From NCBI GenBank assembly GCA_013215295.1, contig JABSOZ010000015.1:1-58375 (forward strand): 58,375 nt of DNA, read 5' to 3'. This DNA comes from Colwellia sp. GTDB lineage: Bacteria; Pseudomonadota; Gammaproteobacteria; Enterobacterales; Alteromonadaceae. Shown one piece after another: positions 35,208 through 49,556 of this stretch (within the stretch, counting starts at the first letter, position 1; every line of letters starts with the position of its first letter). Below the pieces are notes generated by a model that was not told the origin of the DNA, made no database searches, and saw only the letters and a program-made list of their open reading frames with translations. A program made the position numbers and the translations under genes.

Positions 35208-35786
35208 ATTATTTTTCTTTTAAATTTTACCTATAAATAACGCTTGATGAATAATTAGTCAAATTTGTTTTAAATAAACGCATTCAAATTATAGCTAATT
35301 CTACACATCTGAAGGCTATGATTTACAATTATTTAATCATTATTATAATTCTAGCAATATAAGCATCAAGTTTTTGGTTTCAAATAATGATCATCGTCTG
35401 GGATTTTTTATCGGGCCATTAATTGTTTTGTACTTCATAACCATCATCGTTAATCACATTGTAATTATTTGTGACTTCACGCTGAGGGTTATTTAAACGT
35501 ACTGCAAATATCCTAAGTTACGCTATTTTTCCGCGATAAACTTCGAAAGTAAATAGAGTTAGTTGTTTGGTATATTTCAGGATAATATTTTTATAAATCA
35601 TTAAAATCATTTAGAGGCAGAATCAAAATTAGTGGGGAAAATTTCGACTTATTAAAAGATTAAAAGATTAAAAGATTAAAAGATTAAGTCGTGAAAATTA
35701 ATTAACTGACAGGCTGAAGATATCATTAGAAGTAGGGCAGACTCCTTAATCTACCCGGTATATTTGTTGTAATTAATGGGTATTAA
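35208..35786. other. Intergenic region between two M28 peptidases
   Basis: About 580 bases without a gene. It contains an 8-bp tandem repeat (35651-35686) bounded by a 7-bp inverted repeat. The part near 35208 presumably carries the promoter of the 497-residue peptidase. Confidence 0.5.
35651..35686. repeat. Octanucleotide tandem repeat ATTAAAAG x4.5
   Basis: Four and a half perfect copies of ATTAAAAG. CGACTTA before it (from 35645) and TAAGTCG after it (35684-35690) form an inverted repeat, so the whole unit can fold with the repeat in the loop. Perfect copies imply recent slippage. Confidence 0.85.
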
Positions 35787-37814
35787 TTAGTTATTGTGTT
35801 GCTCAGCTATTACAGCACTTCTTGTTATTGAGTTAACCCTTGTATTTATAGGGGATATTGTTGGATTGTAACTACCCGTTAAACTTAAACGAGAAAATGC
35901 TGCATAGCCATTAATCATAATGTAATAAGTACCACCATTATCATTAGCGCTACATGTTTCATTATTTCCGCTAATATAGGGGCGACAATCATAGTCTGAT
36001 GAAGTAGGTTTACTACCAAATTTAATAAATAAGTCTGCGTCACCACTGCCACCGTTAATAGTAAATTTTACATTAGAAGCACCAGACGGAACAACCATGG
36101 TGTATTCTAGGTTTTCGTATCTGGCACCGCTTAAATCAGTTTTAGACACATTGTTTTGTAAGACATTTGTATCATCTGGTGGAATTGTAGCTGTATCGTA
36201 ACTCGCGGTTAAATTCACATTACTTATTTGATTCCATGCAAGGACCATAACGTGATAAGTACCTGTCTGTATTGATGAAATATCGCAGGTTTCAGTGCTA
36301 GTAGCGCTAGTGCTTTTACAGTCATAAGTCGATGTAGTGGCTTCTGCTCCAAATCTAACATACAGATCCGCATCGCCACTGCCACCTTGAGTTGTAAAGC
36401 TTAAGGATGTTGCGTCAGTAGGAACTTCAAAAGTAAACATCGCTTCATCTTTCGAGGCACCAGAAACAGTACGTGGTGTATTATTCTCTAAAACAGAGTC
36501 GTTTGGTGGAATGACAACATCGCCACTTTTAGCCAATTCGGCAGCAAAGGTAGCAGAGAGACGTGCAAATTTTAACGCATGAGCAGAATTAAAACTGGTG
36601 TCACTAGCGGTATGTATACTGCTGTTAATATCAGACATATTTGATTCAAATGGCATCGAAGCGGGGTAACCTTGGTTGTGCCAAGAAGCATGATCCGAGC
36701 AGCCATAACCACATTGGTCATATCCATAGCTAATATCTGATAAATACGTATCAATGAGTTGGGTCATAAAGGTATTTTGTCCACTATTTGTGTAGTCGGT
36801 CATAAAGACAATATCTTTATTTGCTGTCCCTTTATAACCAACCATGTCAAATTGTGCGACACCGACAATATTCAACCCTTGGTTTTTATAATCTTGAGCA
36901 ATAGCTTTAGATCCTCTTAAGCCGACTTCTTCTGCAGCATAACCAATGAATTTAATCGTGCGTTTTGGTTTGAAACCACTAGCAACGATTGCACGTAATG
37001 TCTCCGTAACCACAGCAATACCTGATGCATTATCATCTGCACCAGGAGCCGTGCCTGTATTTGGGTTAGACAAATTTATTGAATCTAAATGTCCTCCTAT
37101 AATGACGATTTCATCGCTATTTGACGTGCCAGTGATGGTTGCAATAACAGAAGATTGCTGAAAAGTATGATTATATAGTTCAACATTAATATCACTACGT
37201 TGACTACTTATTGAAGCCCAATGGCTTTTTAACCAATTAGCTGACTCTACACCTGTTGAACTCGTATAATAACGATTGTTGTAGTTGCTTAGAGTATTTA
37301 CGGTTGATGTTAAGTTCGACGAAGACAACTGGTTTAATAACGAATTTACACCCGTTGGATTATCAATCGTATAGTTTGCAATAACTTGCTGAGTTAAGGG
37401 GATATTTGCAGTATACTGCTGCGCTGCTGCTAAAGACTCATGAAATATATAGCCACCACAACGTTTAAAATTTTCATGCATGAATTCGCTTAAGTTATCC
37501 AATTGCGATTCTTCAATATTGACAATATTAATGTCATGGTTGTGTGATGTTAATGTTTGTGGCCCTGTAAGGTTAAGTACTGATTGCTTTGGTTGGATGT
37601 TAGTCAGGTTAAACTGTTTACTGTAACTATTGTTAATCATAGTTACAGCGTCATTACCAATAGAAATCCAAACTTTTTTGTTGTTATCTTGTTGATTTAA
37701 ATGGTTGTTTTGTTGGTTGATGTTTGGGTGTGAGTTGTTATATTCAAGTGCAGAAGCGGTACTCGTTCCGATGAGGAGGCTTAGCGCAAGAAGCCCTTTA
37801 ACTGTTTTTTTCAT
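35787..37814 (-). CDS. Secreted M28 aminopeptidase with two C-terminal PPC domains
   Basis: A 675-residue Vibrio-type leucyl aminopeptidase. The signal peptide is residues 1-22 (GLLALSLLIGTSTASA). An N-terminal propeptide-like region with NNHLNQQDNN follows, then the catalytic domain with GGHLDSINL, APGADDNASG (bridging Asp), AAEEVGLRGS, QFDMVGY and CSDHASWHNQG in order. Two pre-peptidase C-terminal (PPC) domains follow at ~455-545 and ~560-650, each with the [11 protein letters not shown] / SGDADLFIKFG core. PPC domains are common on exported marine proteases and are usually removed after secretion. Likely a type II secretion substrate (inference). Confidence 0.92.
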   Translation of the reverse strand: MKKTVKGLLALSLLIGTSTASALEYNNSHPNINQQNNHLNQQDNNKKVWISIGNDAVTMINNSYSKQFNLTNIQPKQSVLNLTGPQTLTSHNHDINIVNIEESQLDNLSEFMHENFKRCGGYIFHESLAAAQQYTANIPLTQQVIANYTIDNPTGVNSLLNQLSSSNLTSTVNTLSNYNNRYYTSSTGVESANWLKSHWASISSQRSDINVELYNHTFQQSSVIATITGTSNSDEIVIIGGHLDSINLSNPNTGTAPGADDNASGIAVVTETLRAIVASGFKPKRTIKFIGYAAEEVGLRGSKAIAQDYKNQGLNIVGVAQFDMVGYKGTANKDIVFMTDYTNSGQNTFMTQLIDTYLSDISYGYDQCGYGCSDHASWHNQGYPASMPFESNMSDINSSIHTASDTSFNSAHALKFARLSATFAAELAKSGDVVIPPNDSVLENNTPRTVSGASKDEAMFTFEVPTDATSLSFTTQGGSGDADLYVRFGAEATTSTYDCKSTSATSTETCDISSIQTGTYHVMVLAWNQISNVNLTASYDTATIPPDDTNVLQNNVSKTDLSGARYENLEYTMVVPSGASNVKFTINGGSGDADLFIKFGSKPTSSDYDCRPYISGNNETCSANDNGGTYYIMINGYAAFSRLSLTGSYNPTISPINTRVNSITRSAVIAEQHNN

Positions 37815-38011
37815 GATTTTCTCTTTTATTAATTATTATTTTTTGAAAAACATCTTTTAAATCATTCTCTTTTTCACTGTTGTTATTTAGTTGTTATTCT
37901 GAAACAGTCAAATTACATTTTAACGAACTAATTTTATCGCTAGTAAAGAGATTCGGCAAAACTCGATGAGCAAACCTTTAATAAGAAAGATATTATTGTT
38001 TGAAATAGAAA

Positions 38012-38028
38012 GAGGGGCGAAGCCCCTC
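38012..38028 (-). terminator. Terminator of the M4 protease gene
   Basis: GAGGGGC (38012-38018), loop GAA, GCCCCTC (38022-38028). Read on the minus strand, it sits 19 bases after the stop and is followed by TTTCTATTT. Confidence 0.75.
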
Positions 38029-38046
38029 AAAGTAAGAATGTAAACA

Positions 38047-40877
<2,831 letters not shown>

Positions 40878-41396
40878 TTGCAGAAAATAATCATTTTTGG
40901 AAACTCAGGTTCAGGTAAGTCAACACTGGCTAAAAAGTTGGCAGTAGAGAACAAATTAGCACATTTAGATCTTGATACATTAGCCTGGTTAGCAACATCA
41001 CCACCGCAAAGAAAACCTATAATTGATTCAGCCAAAGAAATAGCCACTTTTACACAAAAGCATGAAAACTGGGTCATCGAAGGTTGTTATAGTGATTTAC
41101 TCGAGTTACTCGCGACAAAATCGAACAACGATGCGGTTAAAGGTCGGGAATATTGTACAGCCAATGAAATGGTGTTTTTAGACTTATCTATTGACACCTG
41201 CATTAAAAACGCAGAAAAGCGCCCTTGGGAGCCTCATAAATATTCTTCTAAGCAAGCACAAGATGAAAATCTAGGGATGCTCACCCAATGGATAAAAGAT
41301 TATGAAACACGCACCGATTCATTTTCTAAAAATGCTCATCAAGCGCTTTATGAAATCTTTGAAGGTAAGAAAACGACCATTAAAAATAATAATTAA
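40878..41396 (+). CDS. P-loop nucleotide kinase-like protein (adenylate-kinase-like)
   Basis: A 172-residue protein with a Walker A FGNSGSGKST at residues 7-16 and a DLDTLAW segment where substrate-binding loops of AAA_17/topology-modulation kinases lie. A Walker-B-like strand (EMVFLDLSIDTC) and a lid region with NAEKRPWEPHKY follow. It starts with TTG at 40878, since the P-loop begins seven residues later and no ATG precedes it. It probably phosphorylates a small molecule; the substrate is unknown. It lies 38 bases before sbcD and may be co-transcribed. Confidence 0.75.
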   Translation: MQKIIIFGNSGSGKSTLAKKLAVENKLAHLDLDTLAWLATSPPQRKPIIDSAKEIATFTQKHENWVIEGCYSDLLELLATKSNNDAVKGREYCTANEMVFLDLSIDTCIKNAEKRPWEPHKYSSKQAQDENLGMLTQWIKDYETRTDSFSKNAHQALYEIFEGKKTTIKNNN

Positions 41397-41434
41397 TGAC
41401 GCATTCCTGAGTTTATAAACATTAAGACAAATTT

Positions 41435-42757
41435 ATGACATTTCGTATTCTCCATACGTCCGATTGGCATTTAGGCCAAAACTTTTACGGCAAAAGCCGT
41501 GCAAATGAACATCAACGATTTTTAAATTGGCTATTAGAACAAGTCAAAGCACATGATATTGATGCAGTGATTGTTGCTGGGGATATTTTTGATACGGGGA
41601 CGCCACCCAGTTATGCGCGAGAAATGTATTTTGATTTTATCGTTAATATGCATGAGAAAAATTGTCAGCTTATTATACTCGCGGGCAATCATGACTCGGT
41701 AGCAATGCTTGGAGAGTCTAAGCAATTATTGTCACATTTATCATGTCAAGTTATTACCCATGTTGGTGATAAGCTTGATGAACAAGTTATTACCCTCAAC
41801 AATAAAAAAGGCCAGCCAGGCGCCGTATTGTGTGCTATTCCATTTATTCGACCTAGAGACATTATCAACAGTAGCGCAGGGCAGTCAGTTAAAGATAAAC
41901 AACAATCATTACAACAGGCGATTAGCGAACATTATCAAACCTTATATCAACAAGCGCAAGAAACAGTACCATTGAATAAGCAAGAATCATTACCCATTAT
42001 TGCTACCGGACATCTCACAACAGTTGGCGTAACCAGTAGTGAATCTGTTCGCGATATTTATATTGGCACACTTGAAGCTTTTCCTGCGAATGCATTCCCT
42101 GAAGCTGACTACATTGCTCTGGGCCATATTCATCGAAGTCAGAAAGTAGCGAAATCAAATCATATTCGTTATAGCGGTTCACCGATAGCATTGAGCTTTG
42201 ATGAAGCCAGCCAAACTAAAAAAGTATTAATTGCTGAATTTGAACAAGCCAAGCTTAGCCAAGTTATTGAGCAAGACATTCCCTGTTTTCAGCCTTTGTT
42301 GATGGTAAAGAGTAAATTAGAAAAGCTTACTGATGATGTTACCCGTTTAGTTGAAGAGTTAGATTGCGCTAAAACATTATTAGCGAATGATCAGAAAATT
42401 TGGCTTGATATTGAAATCAACAGTGCAGAATATTTACAAGACTTAACACCTCGTATTGAAGCGCTTATTAAAGAACTGCCTGTGGAAGTATTGTTGGTTA
42501 GACGCAGCAAAAAAGCGAGGCAATCAATGCCTGAAAGCCAAAAAAAGATCACATTGAACGAATTGTCATTAAGTGATGTATTTGAAACGCGATTACGACA
42601 AGAAAATTGGGAAACGAAAATAGAAGTCAGCCAAAAAAGTCGACTTGAAAAAATGTTTGCCCAAACGTTAGAGCAAGTACAAGAACAAATAACAGAGCGA
42701 AGTACGGTAGTTGAAAGTGACGTTGAAAAACCTAAGCCTACAGGTGAAGCCAAGTGA
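41435..42757 (+). CDS. sbcD: Exonuclease subunit SbcD
   Basis: A 440-residue calcineurin-like nuclease, partner of SbcC in the Mre11-Rad50-type complex that opens hairpins and protein-blocked DNA ends. All metallophosphatase motifs are present: [27 protein letters not shown] and LGHIHRS. The C-terminal extension after residue ~330 includes the SbcC-binding helices ([14 protein letters not shown]). The start of sbcC overlaps its stop by four bases (GTGA), the classic coupling of this pair. Confidence 0.95.
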   Translation: MTFRILHTSDWHLGQNFYGKSRANEHQRFLNWLLEQVKAHDIDAVIVAGDIFDTGTPPSYAREMYFDFIVNMHEKNCQLIILAGNHDSVAMLGESKQLLSHLSCQVITHVGDKLDEQVITLNNKKGQPGAVLCAIPFIRPRDIINSSAGQSVKDKQQSLQQAISEHYQTLYQQAQETVPLNKQESLPIIATGHLTTVGVTSSESVRDIYIGTLEAFPANAFPEADYIALGHIHRSQKVAKSNHIRYSGSPIALSFDEASQTKKVLIAEFEQAKLSQVIEQDIPCFQPLLMVKSKLEKLTDDVTRLVEELDCAKTLLANDQKIWLDIEINSAEYLQDLTPRIEALIKELPVEVLLVRRSKKARQSMPESQKKITLNELSLSDVFETRLRQENWETKIEVSQKSRLEKMFAQTLEQVQEQITERSTVVESDVEKPKPTGEAK

Positions 42758-45700
42758 GAATATTAAGTTTACGATTTGAAAATATAAACTCACTCAAAGG
42801 TGCATGGAAGATTGATTTTAGCCAAGCGCCTTTTAACAATAGTGGATTGTTTGCCATAACGGGCCCAACGGGCGCAGGTAAAACGACAATCTTAGATGCT
42901 ATTTGTTTAGCGCTCTATCATCAAACACCGCGCTTGAATGTTTCAGACAAGCAAAATCAGTTAATGACTCGGCATACGTCTAGTTGTTTAGCGGAAGTTG
43001 AATTTGAAGTGAAAGGGAAAGCTTATCGCGCATTTTGGAGTCAACGACGAGCTAAAAATAGTGTTGAAGGAAATCTTCAAAAACCGCTTGCCGAACTCGC
43101 AGAAATTTCAACCTTAGCAGGTGAAAAAGACCAAATAATAGCGACTAAAGTTTCACAAGTTCGCAGCGAAATAGCGAGTTTGACGGGCTTAGATTTTTCA
43201 CGTTTCACCAAGTCGATGATGTTATCGCAAGGGCAGTTCGCTGCTTTTTTGAATGCAGCAAGTAACGAACGAGCCGAACTGTTAGAAGAGTTAACGGGCA
43301 CTGAAATATATGGACAAGTTTCTCAGCAAGTCTATCAGAATCATAAAAATGCCAGTAATGACTTGAAAATACTGCAAGCACAAAGTCAAGGCACCGTTAT
43401 ATTATCACAAGAGGAACTAACGTCGTTAACACTGCAGTTGGACCACTTTATCGAAAATGAAAAGCAACTAGCGTCAACCTGCGATTTATGGCAAAAAGCA
43501 CAAACCTGGTATCAAAAATCAATAGAGAATCAAGAAAATGTTGCAGTGGTTAATGAACAGTTGCTGCTGGTATCACAAAAAGAACTCGATGCTGAAGGTG
43601 ATTTATCCAAATTATCGTTAGCTATTCCTGCAGAAAAGTTAAGATCTACTTTTGAAGAACATGAAAATAAAAGACAGTTACAAAAATCACTCATCATCAG
43701 TAACAATGAACTATTAAACACGTGTAAAAATGTTGAACAGCATTCACATATTGCTAAAAAATCATATGATGAATTAGCTAAAGCACAAGTTACTCAACAA
43801 TTAGCAGATGAAAAAATAGAAAATTTGATGATTGAAAAAATCATCCCGCTTGATAATCAAATCATTCACCAGAGCAAACAAGAAAAAGAATCTGCAAATA
43901 AATTAATATCGTTAATTGATGGCCAAAAGGTATCGAAAACACATTGTGATAATTTACTAAAAGAGCAACAACAACATACAACGAAAATCTCTCAAAATGA
44001 AACCTTTATAAGCCAAAACAAGGTATTGAACAATTTACCAGAGAAGTTGCCTTTATGGCAAAATCAATATCAGCAGTTAACTTTTATCGAGCATGAAATA
44101 GAGCAAATTACTGTTGATCAAAAACGCCTGTATTTACAACAAGAACAATTGCATCAGCAACGATTAAATCAGCAACAATTACTTCAGAGCCAACAACAGA
44201 AAAACGATACGCTAATAGATCAACTCGAACAGTTTCAACAGGAAAAACACGTTGTTTTAGCAAGTGCTTCTGTCGTTAACGAAGAGGCATTACAGCTTGA
44301 TTTACAGCTACGTCAAGAGCAAGTTACTCAGCAAATCACCATAAGAGAAAACGCTCGGCGTTTCTCATTTCTAACCAATGAAGCATTGAACTATCAAACA
44401 ACGATATCTGAGAAAAGCCATCAATATAAAATTGTTTCAAATGAAGTCATTCAGCTAAGAGCACAATATCGTGATTTACAGTTAACTCGCGATGATGTTT
44501 TGCTCATTTTAGATCAACAAAAAACCATTCTGTCGTTAAGTGAGCATCGCAGAAACCTTGAACATGAACAAGCTTGTCCGCTATGTGGTTCAATCGAACA
44601 TCCCGCAATTGAAGAATATTCAAAGTTAGAAAATGCGCAGACGTCAGAGTATCAACAACGATTTGATCAGTTAACGCATCAACTTCAACAATTAGAACGT
44701 CAAGGAAAAGCTCAAGCGGAGACTCAATCTCGTTTGAAAGCGGAACTTGATGTAACTGAAAAGGTATTGCTGGAAAAAACACAAGAGCAACAAAGTTTAT
44801 TGAGTCAATGGCCATTATCTGCACAGTCACTTGGCTTAAATTGTCACTTAGGCGATTTATCCACTATTGAATCTTTTATCGAAGAAAGGGAACAAACGTT
44901 AGAAAGTCTACTCAATACAAACGTAAAACTCCAACAAGCGGAACAACGGTTGCAACAATGTCAGCAGCAGCTAATAAAGATTGAAAAAGAAAAATCGAAT
45001 GAACAAAATCAGTTGCAGCTGATATTAAATAATGTAGATAATATTCAAAACAGTTTACAACAGTTAACCGTGCTTCTATCGCAAAAAGAACAAGCTAAAT
45101 CTGAAGGTTTTAACACGTTTAAAACAGATATTGATGCTATTGAGCTACAGTTTTCATCTCAAAATACAGACGTTTTATCAAAAAGGCTATTTAGCAATAA
45201 CAGTCAGTTTATTCCGAGTAAAGATGTGTTTTCCATTTGGTTTACCGAAAAGAACAACCAAGTAAAGCAATACCAATTTGCCCTTCAAGAACAAGAGCAA
45301 TGTTTACAGCTCTTAACCGAATTAAAGCAACAGTTAGCGGTTGCGCAAATACATGATCAACAGCTTAGCGAAGAGCATGAAAATGTTAGTAGGGCGCAGC
45401 AGCAAATTATTACTGAGCTTCAACATACTCAACAGCAACGCTTTACCCTTTTTGAAGAAAAAGATATTAACTTCGTTAGAACTGAAATAGCTGAAAGCCG
45501 AAAAGTGATGGATGATGAACTTAGGAAGTTACAAAGTACTTTCCAACACAGTATGGAAACGCATCAGCATAAACAAGGGTTATTGAAGAGTGCGGAACAT
45601 CAATTGAATAAAGCTAATGAAGACGTTGAATTACTTACTCTAGCTTGGAATACCGCTTTGTCAGAGAGTGATTTCGCAACAGAAATTGACTTTATTAATG

Positions 45701-46545
45701 CTTTACTACCGGTTGAAAAGCAACAAGAAATTCAGAAGTTTCTTGATGAAATAACCATTAAAAAACAGCGTGCACAAACATTACTTGAACAGTATAAGAA
45801 ACAACAGGCGCAATTAACGGTTGAGCAAGAGTCGATAGAACAGTCAGGTATTACAGACTTCAAACCGCTGATCATAGAAGAAAAATTATCGGCATTTAAA
45901 GAGCAATTAAAGCAAGAACAAATAAAACAAGGTCAACTAAGTCAAACATTAAAGCATGACCAAACTCAACGAGAACAGCAAAAAGGTTTATTAGAACAGA
46001 TAGCCGAACTTCAAATAGGGGTTGATGATTTAGCGCATTTAAATGGTTTGATTGGTTCAGCTGATGGCGCTAAATTTAGGAAGTTTGCCCAAGGCTTAAC
46101 ATTGGCGCATTTAGTGTATTTAGCAAATAAGCAACTTGAGCGTTTACATGCGCGTTATCAACTTAAGTGCCAACAATCAGAAGCTTTGACACTTGAAGTG
46201 CTTGATACGTGGCAAGCAGACAGCGTACGCGACACCAAAACACTTTCGGGTGGTGAAAGCTTCTTAGTAAGTTTAGCGCTGGCGTTAGCCTTGTCTGATT
46301 TGGTGAGTGCTAAAACCAGCATTGATTCACTTTTTCTTGATGAGGGCTTTGGCACGCTTGACAACGATACCCTTGAAATTGCACTTGATGCGTTAGATAA
46401 CTTGAACGCGAGTGGCAAAATGATAGGTGTGATCAGCCACGTTGATACATTAAAAGAACGCATACCCGTGCAAATAAAAGTTAAAAAGTGTAGTGGTTTG
46501 GGAGTAAGTGAACTAGAAAGTCAGTTTAAGTTTGTTAACGGATAG
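42754..46545 (+). CDS. sbcC: Exonuclease subunit SbcC (Rad50-like ATPase)
   Basis: A 1263-residue SMC-like ATPase. The Walker A is [13 protein letters not shown] near residue 40. Two very long glutamine-rich coiled coils flank a zinc hook CPLC at residues 608-611 ([13 protein letters not shown]). The signature [20 protein letters not shown] and Walker [15 protein letters not shown] are near the C-terminus. It starts with GTG overlapping sbcD. It is somewhat longer than the E. coli protein (1048), with the extra length in the coiled coils, as usual in Alteromonadales. Confidence 0.95.
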   Translation: MRILSLRFENINSLKGAWKIDFSQAPFNNSGLFAITGPTGAGKTTILDAICLALYHQTPRLNVSDKQNQLMTRHTSSCLAEVEFEVKGKAYRAFWSQRRAKNSVEGNLQKPLAELAEISTLAGEKDQIIATKVSQVRSEIASLTGLDFSRFTKSMMLSQGQFAAFLNAASNERAELLEELTGTEIYGQVSQQVYQNHKNASNDLKILQAQSQGTVILSQEELTSLTLQLDHFIENEKQLASTCDLWQKAQTWYQKSIENQENVAVVNEQLLLVSQKELDAEGDLSKLSLAIPAEKLRSTFEEHENKRQLQKSLIISNNELLNTCKNVEQHSHIAKKSYDELAKAQVTQQLADEKIENLMIEKIIPLDNQIIHQSKQEKESANKLISLIDGQKVSKTHCDNLLKEQQQHTTKISQNETFISQNKVLNNLPEKLPLWQNQYQQLTFIEHEIEQITVDQKRLYLQQEQLHQQRLNQQQLLQSQQQKNDTLIDQLEQFQQEKHVVLASASVVNEEALQLDLQLRQEQVTQQITIRENARRFSFLTNEALNYQTTISEKSHQYKIVSNEVIQLRAQYRDLQLTRDDVLLILDQQKTILSLSEHRRNLEHEQACPLCGSIEHPAIEEYSKLENAQTSEYQQRFDQLTHQLQQLERQGKAQAETQSRLKAELDVTEKVLLEKTQEQQSLLSQWPLSAQSLGLNCHLGDLSTIESFIEEREQTLESLLNTNVKLQQAEQRLQQCQQQLIKIEKEKSNEQNQLQLILNNVDNIQNSLQQLTVLLSQKEQAKSEGFNTFKTDIDAIELQFSSQNTDVLSKRLFSNNSQFIPSKDVFSIWFTEKNNQVKQYQFALQEQEQCLQLLTELKQQLAVAQIHDQQLSEEHENVSRAQQQIITELQHTQQQRFTLFEEKDINFVRTEIAESRKVMDDELRKLQSTFQHSMETHQHKQGLLKSAEHQLNKANEDVELLTLAWNTALSESDFATEIDFINALLPVEKQQEIQKFLDEITIKKQRAQTLLEQYKKQQAQLTVEQESIEQSGITDFKPLIIEEKLSAFKEQLKQEQIKQGQLSQTLKHDQTQREQQKGLLEQIAELQIGVDDLAHLNGLIGSADGAKFRKFAQGLTLAHLVYLANKQLERLHARYQLKCQQSEALTLEVLDTWQADSVRDTKTLSGGESFLVSLALALALSDLVSAKTSIDSLFLDEGFGTLDNDTLEIALDALDNLNASGKMIGVISHVDTLKERIPVQIKVKKCSGLGVSELESQFKFVNG

Positions 46546-46557
46546 AAAATCAAAGAG

Positions 46558-46587
46558 AGTAGGTTAACTCTTGTGAATTAACCTACT
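46558..46587. terminator. Bidirectional terminator after sbcC
   Basis: AGTAGGTTAA (46558-46567) pairs perfectly with TTAACCTACT (46578-46587) around a 10-base loop, between two converging genes. Confidence 0.65.
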
Positions 46588-46602
46588 ATCTTGCAAAAAC
46601 TG

Positions 46603-47442
46603 CTAATTTACAGACCCTTCAACCACAGGTGGTGCCGTTTTAGCCGGAATGCTTTTTATAGCTTCAGCTAATTTAGTTTCTAAGTTATTTATTTGTGATG
46701 ATAGTTGCTGGTTTCGTGAACTGAGTTTTGTAACACGACTTGCAAGTGAAATTTGTTGTTTATCTCTACCTTGTGAATTTGATTCAATGGCAGATAATTC
46801 TAAAGATAACTTCTTGATTTGATCAATTAGATTTTCTGATGATTTTAATTGTTCTTTTAAAGCATCAATTGAGTATTCTGTTGATACTTGCTTGTCATTT
46901 ATCTCTTTAATCGAAGCTAAAGTCGAGGTGACTTCTTCACGTTGAGCTGTAGATAGATTGGTTAATGATTTACTGCTTCTTTGTAAGGTTTTTATCTGAG
47001 ATTGGTTTTTTCTCCAAGCTGAAGCCCAAAGTTTATCCATTTCTTCCCATAATTTATCACTTGTTTTACCGAGCGTTTCTATACGTACTTTCATCTCTAT
47101 TGCCGATTCACCCATTTCTTCACCGGTAGCAGAAAGTTGGTGTTCTAAACTAGCAATACGTTGCTCAGCTGAATTTATGATTTCATTGGTTTTAATATTT
47201 TGTTGATAACCCCAGTAACCTGCACCACCCATTAATAAATAGATCAATAAAGTGGAAAACTTAGATAACATTGATGATGAAGCTGGTGTTTTCTCTTGAT
47301 GTGCTTGAACGCTAGACCTAGCTGAATAGCTATCGTTTGAACTTGGCGGTATTGCAGAGTAAGTTCGAGTCTTTTTAAATGCTTCAACCTGATCTTTATC
47401 AGGTGTAATACTTGGCATGTTGTGATCAATTTGCTTGGTCAA
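46603..47442 (-). CDS. Membrane-anchored coiled-coil protein, unknown
   Basis: A 279-residue protein not recognised by name. A polar N-terminal ~55 residues rich in Ser/Pro precede one hydrophobic helix (LLIYLLMGGAGYWGYQ, about residues 65-80). Nearly 200 residues of coiled coil follow (heptads from INSAEQRIASLEHQL to LETKLAEAIKS). This gives a bitopic inner-membrane protein with a long rod, probably on the periplasmic side. Similar genes next to asnB occur in relatives, to my recollection, but the role is unknown. Confidence 0.65.
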   Translation of the reverse strand: MTKQIDHNMPSITPDKDQVEAFKKTRTYSAIPPSSNDSYSARSSVQAHQEKTPASSSMLSKFSTLLIYLLMGGAGYWGYQQNIKTNEIINSAEQRIASLEHQLSATGEEMGESAIEMKVRIETLGKTSDKLWEEMDKLWASAWRKNQSQIKTLQRSSKSLTNLSTAQREEVTSTLASIKEINDKQVSTEYSIDALKEQLKSSENLIDQIKKLSLELSAIESNSQGRDKQQISLASRVTKLSSRNQQLSSQINNLETKLAEAIKSIPAKTAPPVVEGSVN

Positions 47443-47615
47443 AATATTTTCCTGTTTGTGCTGTTTTTATCATTTTCATCTATTTGTTATTCTACACAAT
47501 TTATCTTTTATGTATTCAATTTAATCTGATTATTTTACTTTGATGGAAGAATTTTAGCCATCGTCATTCTTTGCCATCCATGGCACCATGACATACCGTT
47601 CATCCTGAACATAAA

Positions 47616-47652
47616 AAAACCGATAAGGATTCCTTATCGGTTTTATATTTTT
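47616..47652. terminator. Strong bidirectional terminator after asnB
   Basis: AAAACCGATAAGGA (47616-47629) and TCCTTATCGGTTTT (47631-47644) form a near-perfect stem, followed by T-rich sequence. It ends asnB on the minus strand. Confidence 0.85.
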
Positions 47653-47679
47653 TAACGTTAGTATTATTCAGAATAAAAG

Positions 47680-49344
47680 TTAGTAACTTTCGTTGTGAAC
47701 ACTCAATACTGCTCGACCAGAAGGGTCAGCGTTGTTTTGAAAGCTTTCATCCCATGCTAATGCCTCTTCTGTACTACAGGCGACAGATTTGCCGCCAATA
47801 ACACAGTCAGCTGCTGAAGCTAATGGAAATTTATCTTCAAATATAGAACGGTAAAAATAAGCTTCTTTACTGTCAGGTGTATTCACTGGAAATTTAAAGT
47901 TAGCACTTTCAAGTTGTTGATCGGTAACTTGAGATTCAACATGTGTTTTTAAACCATCAATCCACGAATAGCCAACACCATCAGAGAACTGCTCTTTTTG
48001 ACGCCATAAAATCTCTTTCGGTAAATAACCCTCAAAAGACTCACGTAAAATGGCTTTCTCCATTTTACCGTTACCACACATTTTATCTTCAGGGTTAATG
48101 CGCATGGCAACATCCATAAAGTTTTTATCTAAAAAGGGTACACGGGCTTCAATACCCCAAGCCGACATTGATTTGTTGGCACGTAAGCAATCAAACTTAT
48201 GTAATCTGTCTAACTTACGGTTAAGTTCTTCATGAAATTCTTGTGCATTGGGTGCTTTATGGAAATATAAATATCCACCAAAAATTTCATCCGCACCTTC
48301 TCCAGAAAGTACCATTTTAATACCCATAGCTTTAATTTTACGCGCCATTAAATACATTGGGGTGGATGCACGAATAGTGGTTACATCATACGTTTCTAAG
48401 TGGTAAATAACTTCTTGAAGGGCATCTATACCTTCTTGTTCAGTAAAAACAATACTGTGATGAATAGTACCAATGCTTTCTGCGACAGTTTTAGCGGCAA
48501 TTAAATCTGGAGAGCCCTCAAGGCCACAAGCAAATGAATGAACCTTTGGCCACCAAGCTTCAGCTAAATCGTTATCTTCAATACGACGAGCAGCAAATTT
48601 TTGTGTAATAGCTGAAATTAACGATGAGTCTAATCCACCTGACAATAAAACACCGTAAGGTACATCTGTCATTAAGTGGCTTTTAACTGACTCTTCTAAA
48701 GCTTCACGAATTTTAGTTTTGCTGGTGGTATTATCTTTAATGGCTGAATATTTCTGCCAGTTACGTTTATAGTATTGTTGTAACTCACCAACACGACTAT
48801 CAAAAATATGACCTGGAGGAAATTCACTGACAGTTTTACAAATAGGCATTAATGCTTTCATTTCAGAGGCAACATAAAAGTTACCTTCCACATCATAACC
48901 CGTGTAAAGCGGGATAATACCCATATGATCACGTGCAATGAGATAAGAATTATCTGTTTCGTTGTATAAACAAAAAGCAAACATGCCTTGCAGTTTATCA
49001 ACAAAATCTACACCAAATTCTTCATATAGCGGTAAAATAATTTCGCAATCTGAACCTGTTTTAAATTGGTAATCTACATTAAGGTTTGCTGCGAGGGTTT
49101 TATGGTTATAAATTTCACCATTAACGGCGAGAATGTTTTTCTTGTCTTCGTTATATAAAGGCTGAGCACCGTGTTCAGTGTCTACAATTGATAAGCGTTC
49201 ATGCACTAAAATTGCATGTTCGCTACTGTAAATACCTGACCAATCAGGACCACGATGACGTAATAAACGAGAATATTCTAAAGCTTTCGGACGAAGTGCG
49301 TCTGCACCTGTTTTTATATCTAATATACCAAAGATCGAACACAT
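47680..49344 (-). CDS. asnB: Asparagine synthase B, glutamine-hydrolysing
   Basis: A 554-residue enzyme making asparagine from aspartate, glutamine and ATP. The N-terminal glutaminase domain has the nucleophile Cys2 (MCSIFGILD) after Met removal, with RGPDWSG and NGEIYNH. The synthetase domain has the pyrophosphate loop LLSGGLDSSLIS near residue 230 and LSGEGADEIFGGYLY. The length is that of the E. coli AsnB type. It is monocistronic with terminators nearby; no nitrogen-control site was identified. Confidence 0.96.
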   Translation of the reverse strand: MCSIFGILDIKTGADALRPKALEYSRLLRHRGPDWSGIYSSEHAILVHERLSIVDTEHGAQPLYNEDKKNILAVNGEIYNHKTLAANLNVDYQFKTGSDCEIILPLYEEFGVDFVDKLQGMFAFCLYNETDNSYLIARDHMGIIPLYTGYDVEGNFYVASEMKALMPICKTVSEFPPGHIFDSRVGELQQYYKRNWQKYSAIKDNTTSKTKIREALEESVKSHLMTDVPYGVLLSGGLDSSLISAITQKFAARRIEDNDLAEAWWPKVHSFACGLEGSPDLIAAKTVAESIGTIHHSIVFTEQEGIDALQEVIYHLETYDVTTIRASTPMYLMARKIKAMGIKMVLSGEGADEIFGGYLYFHKAPNAQEFHEELNRKLDRLHKFDCLRANKSMSAWGIEARVPFLDKNFMDVAMRINPEDKMCGNGKMEKAILRESFEGYLPKEILWRQKEQFSDGVGYSWIDGLKTHVESQVTDQQLESANFKFPVNTPDSKEAYFYRSIFEDKFPLASAADCVIGGKSVACSTEEALAWDESFQNNADPSGRAVLSVHNESY

Positions 49345-49502
49345 TGAAGCGCTACTCCTTTAAATTATTAACAAATTGTGAGGGATGTATCGGTTTAATT
49401 CTTTATACATCGAAGGACACTTTGCCAGTTATAAAATAATTATCAAGTTCTATTTGTTCTCAATAGCTTAAAAATGGTTATAAGCGAGCATTTTGGATAT
49501 AA

Positions 49503-49540
49503 AAAACGCTACGGGTTAAAGCCAGTAGCGTTTTATTTGA
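49503..49540. terminator. Terminator of mltD
   Basis: AAAACGCTAC (49503-49512)/GTAGCGTTTT (49525-49534) with A-rich and T-rich flanks, between the mltD stop and the asnB start. Confidence 0.8.
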
Positions 49541-49556
49541 AAGTGACAATGATGAA

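Noticed and set aside
35651-35686. Tandem repeat considered as a CRISPR or replication-origin iteron array
   Set aside because: Units are 8 bases with no spacers, and no cas or replication initiator gene is nearby.
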